DNA of 9,297 nucleotides from an uncultured Collinsella sp. (GCA_902494565.1 CABUTN010000060.1:1-9297), one strand, 5' to 3'; shown: positions 1-6,152, counted from the first letter of the stretch. Notes: generated by a model not told the origin, from the letters alone. Numbers and translations: made by a program.

Positions 1-4
1 GCGG

Positions 5-28
5 TCCGCCGTTCGGTAGAACGGCGGA
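5..28 (-). terminator. Hairpin just after the HTH-alaA stop codon
   Basis: A perfect inverted repeat with 10-bp arms (5-14 TCCGCCGTTC and 19-28 GAACGGCGGA) and a 4-nt loop lies 5 nt beyond the stop codon of the minus-strand aminotransferase gene. Position and stem strength fit an intrinsic terminator. A T-run is not visible on the minus strand before the window ends, so it may be a 3'-end stabilising hairpin or an incompletely seen terminator. Confidence 0.5.
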
Positions 29-33
29 ACTAG

Positions 34-1251
34 TTACGCCTGACGGTAATGGTCAAAGAAGTCGGCGAGGTCTTCGAGCGACTCTTTGAGCACTTCCATG
101 CGCGGCAGGTACACGATGCGGAAGTGGTCGGGCTCACCCCAGTTAAAGCCGCCGCCGCGCGTGATCAGAATCTTCTTCTCGTGCAGCAGGTCGAGAGCAA
201 ACTGCTCGTCATCGGTAATGTTGAACTTTTTAACATCCATCTTAGGGAAGATATAGAACGCCGCACGCGGCTTAACCACCGAGATGCCGTCAATCTTGTT
301 GAGCGCCTCATACACAAAGTTGCGCTGCTCGTAGACACGGCCGCCGGGACGGATGTAGTCGTTAACGGACTGATGGCCACCGAGTGCCGTCTGAACGATC
401 GACTGAGCCGGCACGTTGGAACACAGACGCATGTTAGAGAGCATGTTGATGCCCATGATGAAGTCGCTCATGCAGCGCTGGTTGCCCGAAAGCACCATCC
501 AGCCAATGCGATAGCCCGCGATCATGTGCGACTTGGAAAGGCCGCTAAAGGTGACACAGGGCAGATCGGGGGCGAGCGAGGCAATCGAGACGTGCTCGTA
601 GCCGTCCATGCACAGGCGGTCGTAGATCTCATCGGCAAAGATCATCAGCTGATGCCTGCGTGCAATCTCGACGATGCCCTCGAGCACCTCGCGCGGATAG
701 ACAGAACCCGTGGGGTTGTTGGGGTTGATGATGACGAGGGCTTTGGTCGCGCTCGTAATCTTGGACTCCATATCCTCCAGGTCGGGATACCAATCCGCCT
801 GCTCATCGCACAGATAATGTACGGGATGACCGCCGGCAAGGGTTGCACACGCCGTCCAGAGCGGATAGTCGGGGCTGGGGATCAGAATCTCATCGCCGTT
901 GTCGAGCAGCGCGTTCATCGAAAGCTGAATGAGCTCGGACACGCCGTTGCCCGTGTAGATATGCTCCATCTGAACGTTGGGCAGGCCCTTGATCTGCGAA
1001 TACTGCATGATTGCCTTGCGCGCGGAGAACAGGCCACGCGAGTTGGAATAGCCTTCGCAGTCGGGCAGCTGCTGGCGCATGTCCTTGATGACCTCATCGG
1101 GTGTGCGGAAACCGAAGGGCGCCGGGTTGCCGATATTGAGCTTGAGGATGCGCTCGCCCTCGTCCTCCATACGGGCGGCCTCGTCGACGACGGGACCGCG
1201 CACGTCATACAGGACGTTGTCGAGTTTGGTGGATTTAGAAAAAGTACGCAT
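34..1251 (-). CDS. alaA: Internal-start product: stand-alone AlaA aminotransferase (405 aa)
   Basis: Inside the fusion gene, an ATG at 1251 is preceded by AAGGAG (1259-1264) with an ideal 7-nt spacer. Translation from it gives a 405-residue protein beginning MRTFSKSTKLDNV. This is the length and N-terminus expected of AlaA; the E. coli protein is 405 aa and its KxxKLENV segment falls at the same distance from Met1. Two readings are possible: this start is still used, giving a second isoform without the DNA-binding domain, or it is a relic of a former separate alaA gene whose upstream HTH gene lost its stop codon. The SD and ATG are seen directly; use of both starts is inference. Confidence 0.55.
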   Translation of the reverse strand: MRTFSKSTKLDNVLYDVRGPVVDEAARMEDEGERILKLNIGNPAPFGFRTPDEVIKDMRQQLPDCEGYSNSRGLFSARKAIMQYSQIKGLPNVQMEHIYTGNGVSELIQLSMNALLDNGDEILIPSPDYPLWTACATLAGGHPVHYLCDEQADWYPDLEDMESKITSATKALVIINPNNPTGSVYPREVLEGIVEIARRHQLMIFADEIYDRLCMDGYEHVSIASLAPDLPCVTFSGLSKSHMIAGYRIGWMVLSGNQRCMSDFIMGINMLSNMRLCSNVPAQSIVQTALGGHQSVNDYIRPGGRVYEQRNFVYEALNKIDGISVVKPRAAFYIFPKMDVKKFNITDDEQFALDLLHEKKILITRGGGFNWGEPDHFRIVYLPRMEVLKESLEDLADFFDHYRQA

Positions 1252-1554
1252 GGTGGTGCTCCTTGCAATTTGAGCTGAGGGATGGGGTTCGGGCTTGGAA
1301 TCGTTGAGAGGCGATGATGTCTCGCCTTGATCGGCGTCACCGGCAAGCAGCCAGGTAACATCGACCTCCAAAATGCGGGCGAGCAGCTCTGCCACATCGC
1401 GCCGCGGGATCGTCTTGCCGCTCACATATTGGCTCATCTGACTCTTGCCGAGTTTTTTGCCGAGCATCTCCGATGCACGAATCACGTCCGACTGTCGAAC
1501 ATCGCGATCGGACATAGCCTGTCGCAGGCGATCGCTGAACGTCTCTTGGGCCAC
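34..1554 (-). CDS. alaA: XRE-family HTH domain fused to AlaA-type PLP aminotransferase (506 aa)
   Basis: Residues about 5-72 form a Cro/C1-type helix-turn-helix domain (core around KSQMSQYVSGKTIPRRD). A polar linker runs to residue 101. Residues 102-506 align end to end with E. coli AlaA (YfbQ), the glutamate-pyruvate aminotransferase, from memory of that sequence: KLNIGNPAPFGF, GNGVSELI, NPNNPTG, FADEIYD and the PLP-lysine motif GLSKSHMIAGYR (Lys near 341, or 240 of the plain enzyme). It should make alanine from pyruvate and glutamate with pyridoxal phosphate in the cytoplasm. The start is GTG at 1554, because AAGGAGG (1560-1566) sits 5 nt upstream. An in-frame ATG at 1593 lacks an SD and would read through operator repeats. 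The fusion suggests the enzyme represses its own gene. The enzyme family is certain; the regulatory role is inferred. Confidence 0.93.
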   Translation of the reverse strand: MAQETFSDRLRQAMSDRDVRQSDVIRASEMLGKKLGKSQMSQYVSGKTIPRRDVAELLARILEVDVTWLLAGDADQGETSSPLNDSKPEPHPSAQIARSTTMRTFSKSTKLDNVLYDVRGPVVDEAARMEDEGERILKLNIGNPAPFGFRTPDEVIKDMRQQLPDCEGYSNSRGLFSARKAIMQYSQIKGLPNVQMEHIYTGNGVSELIQLSMNALLDNGDEILIPSPDYPLWTACATLAGGHPVHYLCDEQADWYPDLEDMESKITSATKALVIINPNNPTGSVYPREVLEGIVEIARRHQLMIFADEIYDRLCMDGYEHVSIASLAPDLPCVTFSGLSKSHMIAGYRIGWMVLSGNQRCMSDFIMGINMLSNMRLCSNVPAQSIVQTALGGHQSVNDYIRPGGRVYEQRNFVYEALNKIDGISVVKPRAAFYIFPKMDVKKFNITDDEQFALDLLHEKKILITRGGGFNWGEPDHFRIVYLPRMEVLKESLEDLADFFDHYRQA

Positions 1555-1574
1555 TAGAACCTCCTTGCTGGCAA

Positions 1575-1657
1575 AGTTCAATTTATAGAACACAAATTGA
1601 ACCTGAGTTCAATTTAGGCAGCAGTATAGCGCGGCGCATTATCCGAAAGTTCAATTT
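1575..1657 (-). promoter_or_regulatory. Operator array of four TTGAACT-type boxes upstream of HTH-alaA
   Basis: AGTTCAATTT occurs on the plus strand at 1575-1584, 1606-1615 and 1648-1657. An inverted copy AAATTGAAC lies at 1594-1602. The inverted copy and the 1607-1615 box form a palindrome with 9-bp arms and a 4-bp spacer. The direct copies are 31 and 42 bp apart, close to 3 and 4 helical turns, so all three face the same side of the DNA. The array overlaps the proposed promoter and ends 20 bp before the GTG start, as expected for autorepression by the encoded XRE domain. Binding by that protein is inferred. Confidence 0.7.
1584..1612 (-). promoter_or_regulatory. Candidate sigma-70-type promoter of HTH-alaA
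   Basis: On the minus strand TTGAAC (1612-1607) is followed after exactly 17 bp by TCTATA (1589-1584). This predicts a transcript start near 1577 and a short leader carrying the AAGGAGG SD. The -35 lies inside one operator box and the start site inside another. An alternative -10, TATACT at 1628-1623, has the upstream box (TTGAAC) as a -35 but with a poor 20-bp spacer. Confidence 0.45.
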
Positions 1658-1685
1658 CATAAGAAAATGTACCGAACCCCGAGAA

Positions 1686-1703
1686 TTGTCCCAAAGTAGA
1701 CAA
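1686..1703. repeat. Inverted repeat TTGTC-N8-GACAA between lysR and alaA
   Basis: Arms TTGTC (1686-1690) and GACAA (1699-1703) flank 8 bp in the noncoding gap after the lysR stop codon. The right half contains TAGACAA, a heptamer that recurs in the other noncoding gaps of this window (3661-3667, 6051-6057, 6134-6140). No T-run follows on the minus strand, so it is a weak terminator candidate; a repeated noncoding element is equally possible. Confidence 0.35.
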
Positions 1704-1716
1704 CAGGTACGCGCTT

Positions 1717-2574
1717 TTAGAGATATTCAAGGAAACGAGCCGCCGCAAGCGAAACGTCAGCGGTGCGGTATATGGCGTTGATCTGCCGATGAGGATGTCC
1801 CTCGAGCGGGCGCACGGCAACATCGAACTGGCAGCGGCGCAAGATGAGCGCCGGAAGAATGCTCACGCCCAGACCGTCCTCGACCATGGCCATAATCGCA
1901 TAATCATCCCAGGTCGACAGCTTAGAGCGTACCGCCAGGCCCGCGCGGCGAAACAGCGGCGTAATCTCGTCGTCGCTACCGCGTTCCAGCAGAATAAACT
2001 GCTCGTTGGCCAAATCGGCAAGGGAAACGACCTCCGCGGTAGCAAGCGAGGAGTCCGCTGGCACCACGGCCATCAACTCATCTTGCACCAACGGCCGCGA
2101 CGCCATGCCGGCGCCGCGTGGTTCGCGCGGAATAAAGCCCAGGTCGCAGCGACCTTCCGCCACCCATTGCTCAATCTCGGAGTAATCACCCATCAGCAGC
2201 TCGTAATCGACGTCCGGGTGATCGGCGCGAAAGTGCGCAATCACCGGCGGCAGCACGTGGGTCGCCACGCTCGAAAACGTACCGATGCAGATTTTGCCGC
2301 GCATGAGCCCACGCATCTCATCCACCCGTCGCTGCAAACGAGTGAATTCCTCACAGAGCGCCTCGACAGCCGGCATGACCTGCCGCCCGTCGGCAGAAAG
2401 CACTACGCCCTCGCGACTGCGGTCGAGCACCTTAAAGCCCCAATCGGCCTCAAGATCGGCCACCATACGGCTCACGCCCGACTGCGAATAGCTCAGCCGC
2501 TCGGCAGCACGCGTAAAGCTTCCGGCGCGCACCGTCTCCAGCAGCACCTGCATCTTTTGAATATTCGTTTCCAC
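1717..2574 (-). CDS. LysR-family transcriptional regulator (285 aa)
   Basis: A complete LysR-type regulator. Residues about 2-60 carry the winged helix-turn-helix (AGSFTRAAERLSYSQSGVSR, then LEADWGFKVLDRS), followed by a linker helix. The effector-binding domain runs from about 85 to 285 (GKICIGTFSSVATHVLPPVI, CDLGFIPRE, EDGLGVSILPAL). Its length is normal for the family. The start is GTG at 2574, because GGAGG (2581-2585) lies 6 nt upstream; the ATG at 2595 has no SD and is out of reach of one. It is divergent from the EamA exporter gene, with a LysR box in the shared gap, so it probably controls that exporter and itself. The effector cannot be read from the sequence. Family assignment is firm; the target is inferred. 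Confidence 0.93.
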   Translation of the reverse strand: METNIQKMQVLLETVRAGSFTRAAERLSYSQSGVSRMVADLEADWGFKVLDRSREGVVLSADGRQVMPAVEALCEEFTRLQRRVDEMRGLMRGKICIGTFSSVATHVLPPVIAHFRADHPDVDYELLMGDYSEIEQWVAEGRCDLGFIPREPRGAGMASRPLVQDELMAVVPADSSLATAEVVSLADLANEQFILLERGSDDEITPLFRRAGLAVRSKLSTWDDYAIMAMVEDGLGVSILPALILRRCQFDVAVRPLEGHPHRQINAIYRTADVSLAAARFLEYL

Positions 2575-2619
2575 GAGGCGCCTCCACCTATGCATGAGTT
2601 TTTGTCATGTTAACTATGC

Positions 2620-2648
2620 ATTATATTCGCTTTTCTTCTAAAGCCAGT
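2620..2648 (-). promoter_or_regulatory. Candidate lysR promoter
   Basis: A perfect -10 TATAAT lies at 2625-2620 on the minus strand, giving a predicted start about 40 nt before the lysR GTG. The -35 position 17 bp upstream (2648-2643, ACTGGC) is weak and overlaps the left arm of the LysR box. This fits the negative autoregulation common in LysR systems. Confidence 0.5.
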
Positions 2649-2664
2649 TCACCCATAGTGAACT
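2646..2664. promoter_or_regulatory. LysR-type binding box between lysR and eamA
   Basis: A perfect inverted repeat AGTTCAC-CCATA-GTGAACT has 7-bp arms and a 5-bp spacer and contains the classical T-N11-A core (T2649, A2661). It sits in the 118-bp divergent gap, over the lysR -35 region and 29 bp before the exporter start codon. Palindrome and location are seen; binding by the adjacent LysR protein is inference from family behaviour. Confidence 0.65.
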
Positions 2665-2692
2665 TGTTCGGATATAGAGGGGACGGAAGCGC

Positions 2693-3604
2693 ATGAACAA
2701 CGGACTGTTTACGTACTTAGCAGCATTGCTATTGTTTGGCTTCAACGGCATCATCGCCGCTGCCATCGCGCTGCCGAGCTCGGATATCGTGCTACTACGC
2801 ACGTTTTTGGGCGCACTCTCGCTTGTCGCCATTCTCGCCATCACCCAACGCCATAAGTTGCAGGCGCCATCTCGCCCCCGCGAAGCCGCAGCCCTCCTCC
2901 TCTCGGGAGCTGCGCTGGGCGCCAGCTGGATTTTTCTGTTCCGCGCCTACCAGACGATCGGCGTCGGCGTATCCTCGCTGCTGTACTACTGCGGCCCCAT
3001 CATTGTCATGGCACTCTCCCCGCTCATCTTTGGCGAAAAGCTGACCGGCGGCAAAATCGCCGGCTTTATCGCCGTTGCTTGCGGTGCTTTTCTCATTGCA
3101 GCGCAAGGTCTAGGCGGCAATATGCCCATTGCAGGTATCGCCTGCGGCATCGCCTCGGCATTTTGCTATGCGCTGATGGTCATCGCTAGCAAGGGCGCGC
3201 CACACATCGAAGGCCTCGAGAACTCCACGCTCCAGGTGAGTGCCGCCTTTGTGACCGCGCTGGTCCTCACGCTCATCACGCAGGGTGCACCCTCATTCCT
3301 GTCCGCCGGCGTCGCCGCAGGCATCGATTGGCGCGCCGTCGTCATGCTCGGCGTCGTCAACACCGGCATTGGTTGCCTGCTCTACTTTAGCGCCGTCGCC
3401 AAACTGCCTGTGCAGACCGTCGCCGTTGTCGGCTACCTCGAGCCGCTTTCGGCGGTCGTGTTCTCCGCCGTCCTTTTGGGCGAAGCCATAACACCGGTCC
3501 GTCTGATGGGCGCCGCGCTTATCATCGGCGGCGCGATTTTTTGCGAACTCGCCGGCAAACGCGCAAGCGCCAAGGCTGGCATAGCCCAGACAGCACGTGC
3601 TTAA
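2693..3604 (+). CDS. EamA/DMT-superfamily transporter (303 aa)
   Basis: A hydrophobic protein with about ten membrane segments arranged as two EamA repeats (residues about 5-137 and 147-286). Each repeat ends in the typical final-helix pattern: LSPLIFGEKLTGGKIAGFIA in the first and VLLGEAITPVRLMGAALIIG in the second. The glutamate of the (F/L)GE(K/A) motif is kept in both. Such proteins move amino acids or other small metabolites across the inner membrane, mostly outward; the substrate here is unknown. The ATG start has AGGGGA (2678-2683) 9 nt upstream. The short basic tail (KRASAK) is probably cytoplasmic. It is divergent from lysR across a LysR box and is likely induced through that regulator. 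Confidence 0.92.
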   Translation: MNNGLFTYLAALLLFGFNGIIAAAIALPSSDIVLLRTFLGALSLVAILAITQRHKLQAPSRPREAAALLLSGAALGASWIFLFRAYQTIGVGVSSLLYYCGPIIVMALSPLIFGEKLTGGKIAGFIAVACGAFLIAAQGLGGNMPIAGIACGIASAFCYALMVIASKGAPHIEGLENSTLQVSAAFVTALVLTLITQGAPSFLSAGVAAGIDWRAVVMLGVVNTGIGCLLYFSAVAKLPVQTVAVVGYLEPLSAVVFSAVLLGEAITPVRLMGAALIIGGAIFCELAGKRASAKAGIAQTARA

Positions 3605-3639
3605 AAGCCCCTGTTTTGAAATGCTACCTACGTACATAA

Positions 3640-3664
3640 ACAATCCCCAGCTGGGGATTATTGT
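3640..3664 (+). terminator. 18-bp perfect palindrome after eamA; weak terminator or operator
   Basis: AATCCCCAGCTGGGGATT (3642-3659) is a perfect palindrome, flanked by ACAAT/ATTGT that could extend pairing with a 3-nt bulge. As RNA it forms a GC-rich stem with an AGCT loop followed by a broken U-tract (ATTATTGTCT), 37 nt after the eamA stop. This suits a modest intrinsic terminator. Because a loopless palindrome about 100 bp before kup could also be a dimer-binding operator, the role is open. Confidence 0.45.
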
Positions 3665-3762
3665 CTAAAATAACCTGATGTGCCAAACTGCTCTTGTATG
3701 TATAAAGACGGCATAAAGATTATCTGTCCTAGACAGACAACCGGATGTCTAAGGGAGTCCAC

Positions 3763-5994
3763 GTGGCACACAACAAACTGGAGGCAAACCCCCAAGACCA
3801 GCGTGGTCAAGGCGGGCACGGAGCCATCCCCCTCTCCGCTGGCATGCTGCTCGTAACGCTCGGCGTCGTCTATGGCGACATCGGCACGAGTCCCATGTAC
3901 ACCATGAAATCAATCGTCGCCAACAACGGCGGCATCGGTACCGTCAGCGAGGACATGATCCTGGGCGCGCTTTCGCTCGTCATCTGGACCATGACGCTCG
4001 TGACCACGGTCAAGTACGTGGTAATCGCCATGAAGGCCGACAACCACAACGAAGGCGGCATCTTCGCCCTGTTTAGCCTGGTACGCAAGGTGGCACCGTG
4101 GCTGATTCTCCCCGCCATGATCGGCGGCGCGGCGCTGCTCGCCGACGGCATCCTCACCCCCGCCGTCACGGTCACCACGGCCATTGAGGGCCTGCGTACC
4201 ATCGAGTGGGGCCACGCGCTATTGGGTGACGGTCAGACCAATGTGATCATCATCACCATCATCATTATCTGCGGTCTATTTGCCATGCAGCGCGCCGGCA
4301 CCTCGTCAATCGGCAAGCTGTTCGGCCCGCTTATGACGCTGTGGTTCCTGTTCTTGGCTGGCGCCGGCCTGTTCAACATGCTCGGCAACCTGTCCATCCT
4401 ACGCGCGCTCAACCCCATCCGTGGCATCATGTTCCTGTTCTCGCCCATCAACCACTCGGGCATCATGGTGCTCGGCTTCGTCTTCCTGTCGACGACCGGC
4501 GCCGAGGCGCTCTATTCAGACATGGGCCACGTGGGCAAGGCCAACATCTACGCATCCTGGCCGTTTGTTAAGGCGGCCCTCATCCTTAACTATCTGGGCC
4601 AGGGAGCTTGGCTGCTCGCCAACAACTCCAATCCCCAGATGCTCGCGATGGATATCGTCAACCCGTTCTATATGATGCTTCCCGAGCCCCTGCGCCCCTT
4701 TGCCATCGTGCTTTCGGCCGTGGCGGCCATCATTGCCTCGCAGGCGCTCATCACCGGCTCGTTCTCGCTGGTATCCGAGGCCACGCGCCTCAACCTTATG
4801 CCGCATCTGCGCATCCACTACCCCAGCGACACCAAGGGCCAGCTCTATATTCCGCTCGTCAACAACATCATGTGGGTCGGCTGCATCTTCATCGTGCTGC
4901 TGTTCCAAAACTCCGAGCGCATGGAGAGCGCCTACGGCCTCGCCATTACCGTGACCATGCTCATGACCACGACGCTTTTGACGAGCTATATCGCCGGCAT
5001 CCTCAAGCACAAGCTGGGCGCCTGCATCTTTGCCCTGCTCTTTGGTGCCATTGAGCTGTGCTTCTTCGCTTCGTGCCTCACCATGTTCTTTGACGGCGGC
5101 TACGTCATGATCTTCCTGGCCGCACTGCTGTTCGGCCTTATGTATGTGTGGCGTCGCGGCACCGCCATCGAGCGCACGCAGACGATTCTGCTGCCCGTCT
5201 CCAAGTACATTGACCAGCTCAACCGCCTGCGCAATGACGAGACCTACCCCGTGCTCGCCGACAATCTGGTGTTCCTCACCAACAGCCCCGACCCGCTCAC
5301 GCTCGACCGCGACGTGCTCTATTCCATCCTGGATAAGCATCCCAAGCGCGCCAAGGCATATTGGTTCATTAACGTGCACGTTACCGACGAACCCTATACA
5401 CACGAGTATTCCGTCGAGACCTTTGGCACGGACTTCCTCTTCCGCGTTCGCCTGGACCTGGGCTTTAAAGTCAACCAGCGCGTCAACGCCTATCTGCGTC
5501 AGATCGTCGGCGACTTGATGGCATCGGGCGAGCTGCCGCCGCAACATCACACCTACTCCATCTACGAGACACGCGGCAACGTGGGTGACTTCCGCTTTTG
5601 TATGCTGCGCAAGATGCTTGCCCCCGAAACGGACATCAACCGCAATGACCACCGCGTGATGGCCATCAAGTACGCCGTCCGCCGCGCCTGCGGAAGCCCG
5701 GCACGCTGGTACGGTCTTGAGAACTCGGCCATTATCATCGAGTACGTGCCGCTGTTTGCCCGCATGCGCCCGGCCGTTAAGCTCGTGCGCACCCAGGTGC
5801 CGCTCGAGGTTCAGATCGAAGAGGCCGAGGAAATGGAAGTCGACATCTTCTCGGACGACTTGGTCAACGGCAACGAAGCCGGTAAGGACATGAACGTCGA
5901 TCCCACCGAGTTGCTCGAGAGCGTCGCCGATACGCCCGAACAGCAACAGCTCGACGGCCTCGAGAGTGAACAACTCAACGACGCCAACTTCTAG
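3763..5994 (+). CDS. kup: Kup/HAK/KT-family potassium uptake protein (743 aa)
   Basis: A Kup-type K+ transporter, probably a K+/H+ symporter in the cytoplasmic membrane. Family signatures occur in order: YGDIGTSPMYTMKS near residue 37, KADNHNEGGIFALFSLVRK near 90, GGAALLADGILTPAVTVTTA near 125, and TTGAEALYSDMGHVGK near 250. About 12 membrane segments extend to residue 460, followed by a cytosolic C-terminal region of about 280 residues with the usual Kup fold. It is longer than E. coli Kup (622 aa); the last 60 residues are acidic and look like an unstructured extension. The start is GTG at 3763, with GGGAG 5 nt upstream; the ATG at 3745 has no clear SD. No c-di-AMP riboswitch is evident in the short leader. 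Confidence 0.95.
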   Translation: MAHNKLEANPQDQRGQGGHGAIPLSAGMLLVTLGVVYGDIGTSPMYTMKSIVANNGGIGTVSEDMILGALSLVIWTMTLVTTVKYVVIAMKADNHNEGGIFALFSLVRKVAPWLILPAMIGGAALLADGILTPAVTVTTAIEGLRTIEWGHALLGDGQTNVIIITIIIICGLFAMQRAGTSSIGKLFGPLMTLWFLFLAGAGLFNMLGNLSILRALNPIRGIMFLFSPINHSGIMVLGFVFLSTTGAEALYSDMGHVGKANIYASWPFVKAALILNYLGQGAWLLANNSNPQMLAMDIVNPFYMMLPEPLRPFAIVLSAVAAIIASQALITGSFSLVSEATRLNLMPHLRIHYPSDTKGQLYIPLVNNIMWVGCIFIVLLFQNSERMESAYGLAITVTMLMTTTLLTSYIAGILKHKLGACIFALLFGAIELCFFASCLTMFFDGGYVMIFLAALLFGLMYVWRRGTAIERTQTILLPVSKYIDQLNRLRNDETYPVLADNLVFLTNSPDPLTLDRDVLYSILDKHPKRAKAYWFINVHVTDEPYTHEYSVETFGTDFLFRVRLDLGFKVNQRVNAYLRQIVGDLMASGELPPQHHTYSIYETRGNVGDFRFCMLRKMLAPETDINRNDHRVMAIKYAVRRACGSPARWYGLENSAIIIEYVPLFARMRPAVKLVRTQVPLEVQIEEAEEMEVDIFSDDLVNGNEAGKDMNVDPTELLESVADTPEQQQLDGLESEQLNDANF

Positions 5995-6014
5995 CGGCGC
6001 CATAAATCAACGAC

Positions 6015-6052
6015 AGCGGCCCTGCACCTCGCGATCTGCCAGGGCCGCTTTT
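6015..6052 (+). terminator. Intrinsic terminator of kup
   Basis: Perfect 10-bp arms AGCGGCCCTG (6015-6024) and CAGGGCCGCT (6040-6049) enclose a 15-nt loop and run into TTTT (6049-6052), 20 nt after the kup stop. This is a textbook Rho-independent terminator. Its left half is almost duplicated at 8049-8067, next to the insertion sequence. Confidence 0.9.
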
Positions 6053-6111
6053 GTCTACGTTTTTGGCCAGGTAAAACACCTTTGAGGCTTTACCTGGGCG
6101 TAATCGTAGAC
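6053..6111. repeat. Nested 59-bp inverted repeat in the kup/esterase gap
   Basis: Outer arms GTCTACG (6053-6059) and CGTAGAC (6105-6111) enclose inner arms CCAGGTAAA (6067-6075) and TTTACCTGG (6089-6097). The gaps between outer and inner arms are 7 nt on both sides, and CCT/AGG (6079-6081, 6085-6087) can pair at the tip. The symmetry implies one designed structure: a REP-like or MITE-like repeat, a structured RNA, or a binding site. It begins within the U-tract of the kup terminator. Confidence 0.6.
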
Positions 6112-6128
6112 TGCTATTCGGCATTTCC

Positions 6129-6152
6129 GGGGCTAGACAACCGCCTGGCCCC
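6129..6152 (-). terminator. Weak hairpin downstream of the esterase gene
   Basis: GGGGC (6129-6133) and GCCCC (6148-6152) can pair, with one more T-G wobble pair, around a loop holding TAGACAA. It lies about 54 nt past the minus-strand esterase stop. No T-run follows on the minus strand, so a terminator role is doubtful. Confidence 0.25.

Noticed and set aside
49..1278. A 409-codon plus-strand frame opposite alaA.
   Set aside because: Shadow of a highly conserved aminotransferase gene, with no family motifs of its own.
1794..2613. A long plus-strand frame opposite lysR.
   Set aside because: Antisense shadow; composition is Arg/His/Ala-rich and LysR motifs are clear on the other strand.
2673..2678. 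TATAGA as the -10 of the exporter gene.
   Set aside because: It overlaps the SD used by the exporter, so a transcript starting from it would lack that SD.
3694..3723. Possible kup promoter TTGTAT with GATTAT 18 bp downstream.
   Set aside because: Both hexamers are poor matches and other AT-rich hexamers nearby fit equally badly, so no promoter is called.
3605..3762. A c-di-AMP (ydaO-type) or K+-related riboswitch before kup.
   Set aside because: The gap is short, and I see no conserved ydaO core; only a palindrome and short repeats are present.
4516..6003. A 495-codon open frame antisense to kup.
   Set aside because: It mirrors the GC-rich third positions of kup, its product is a low-complexity His/Gly/Val/Glu-rich sequence with no recognisable family, and kup itself is unambiguous.
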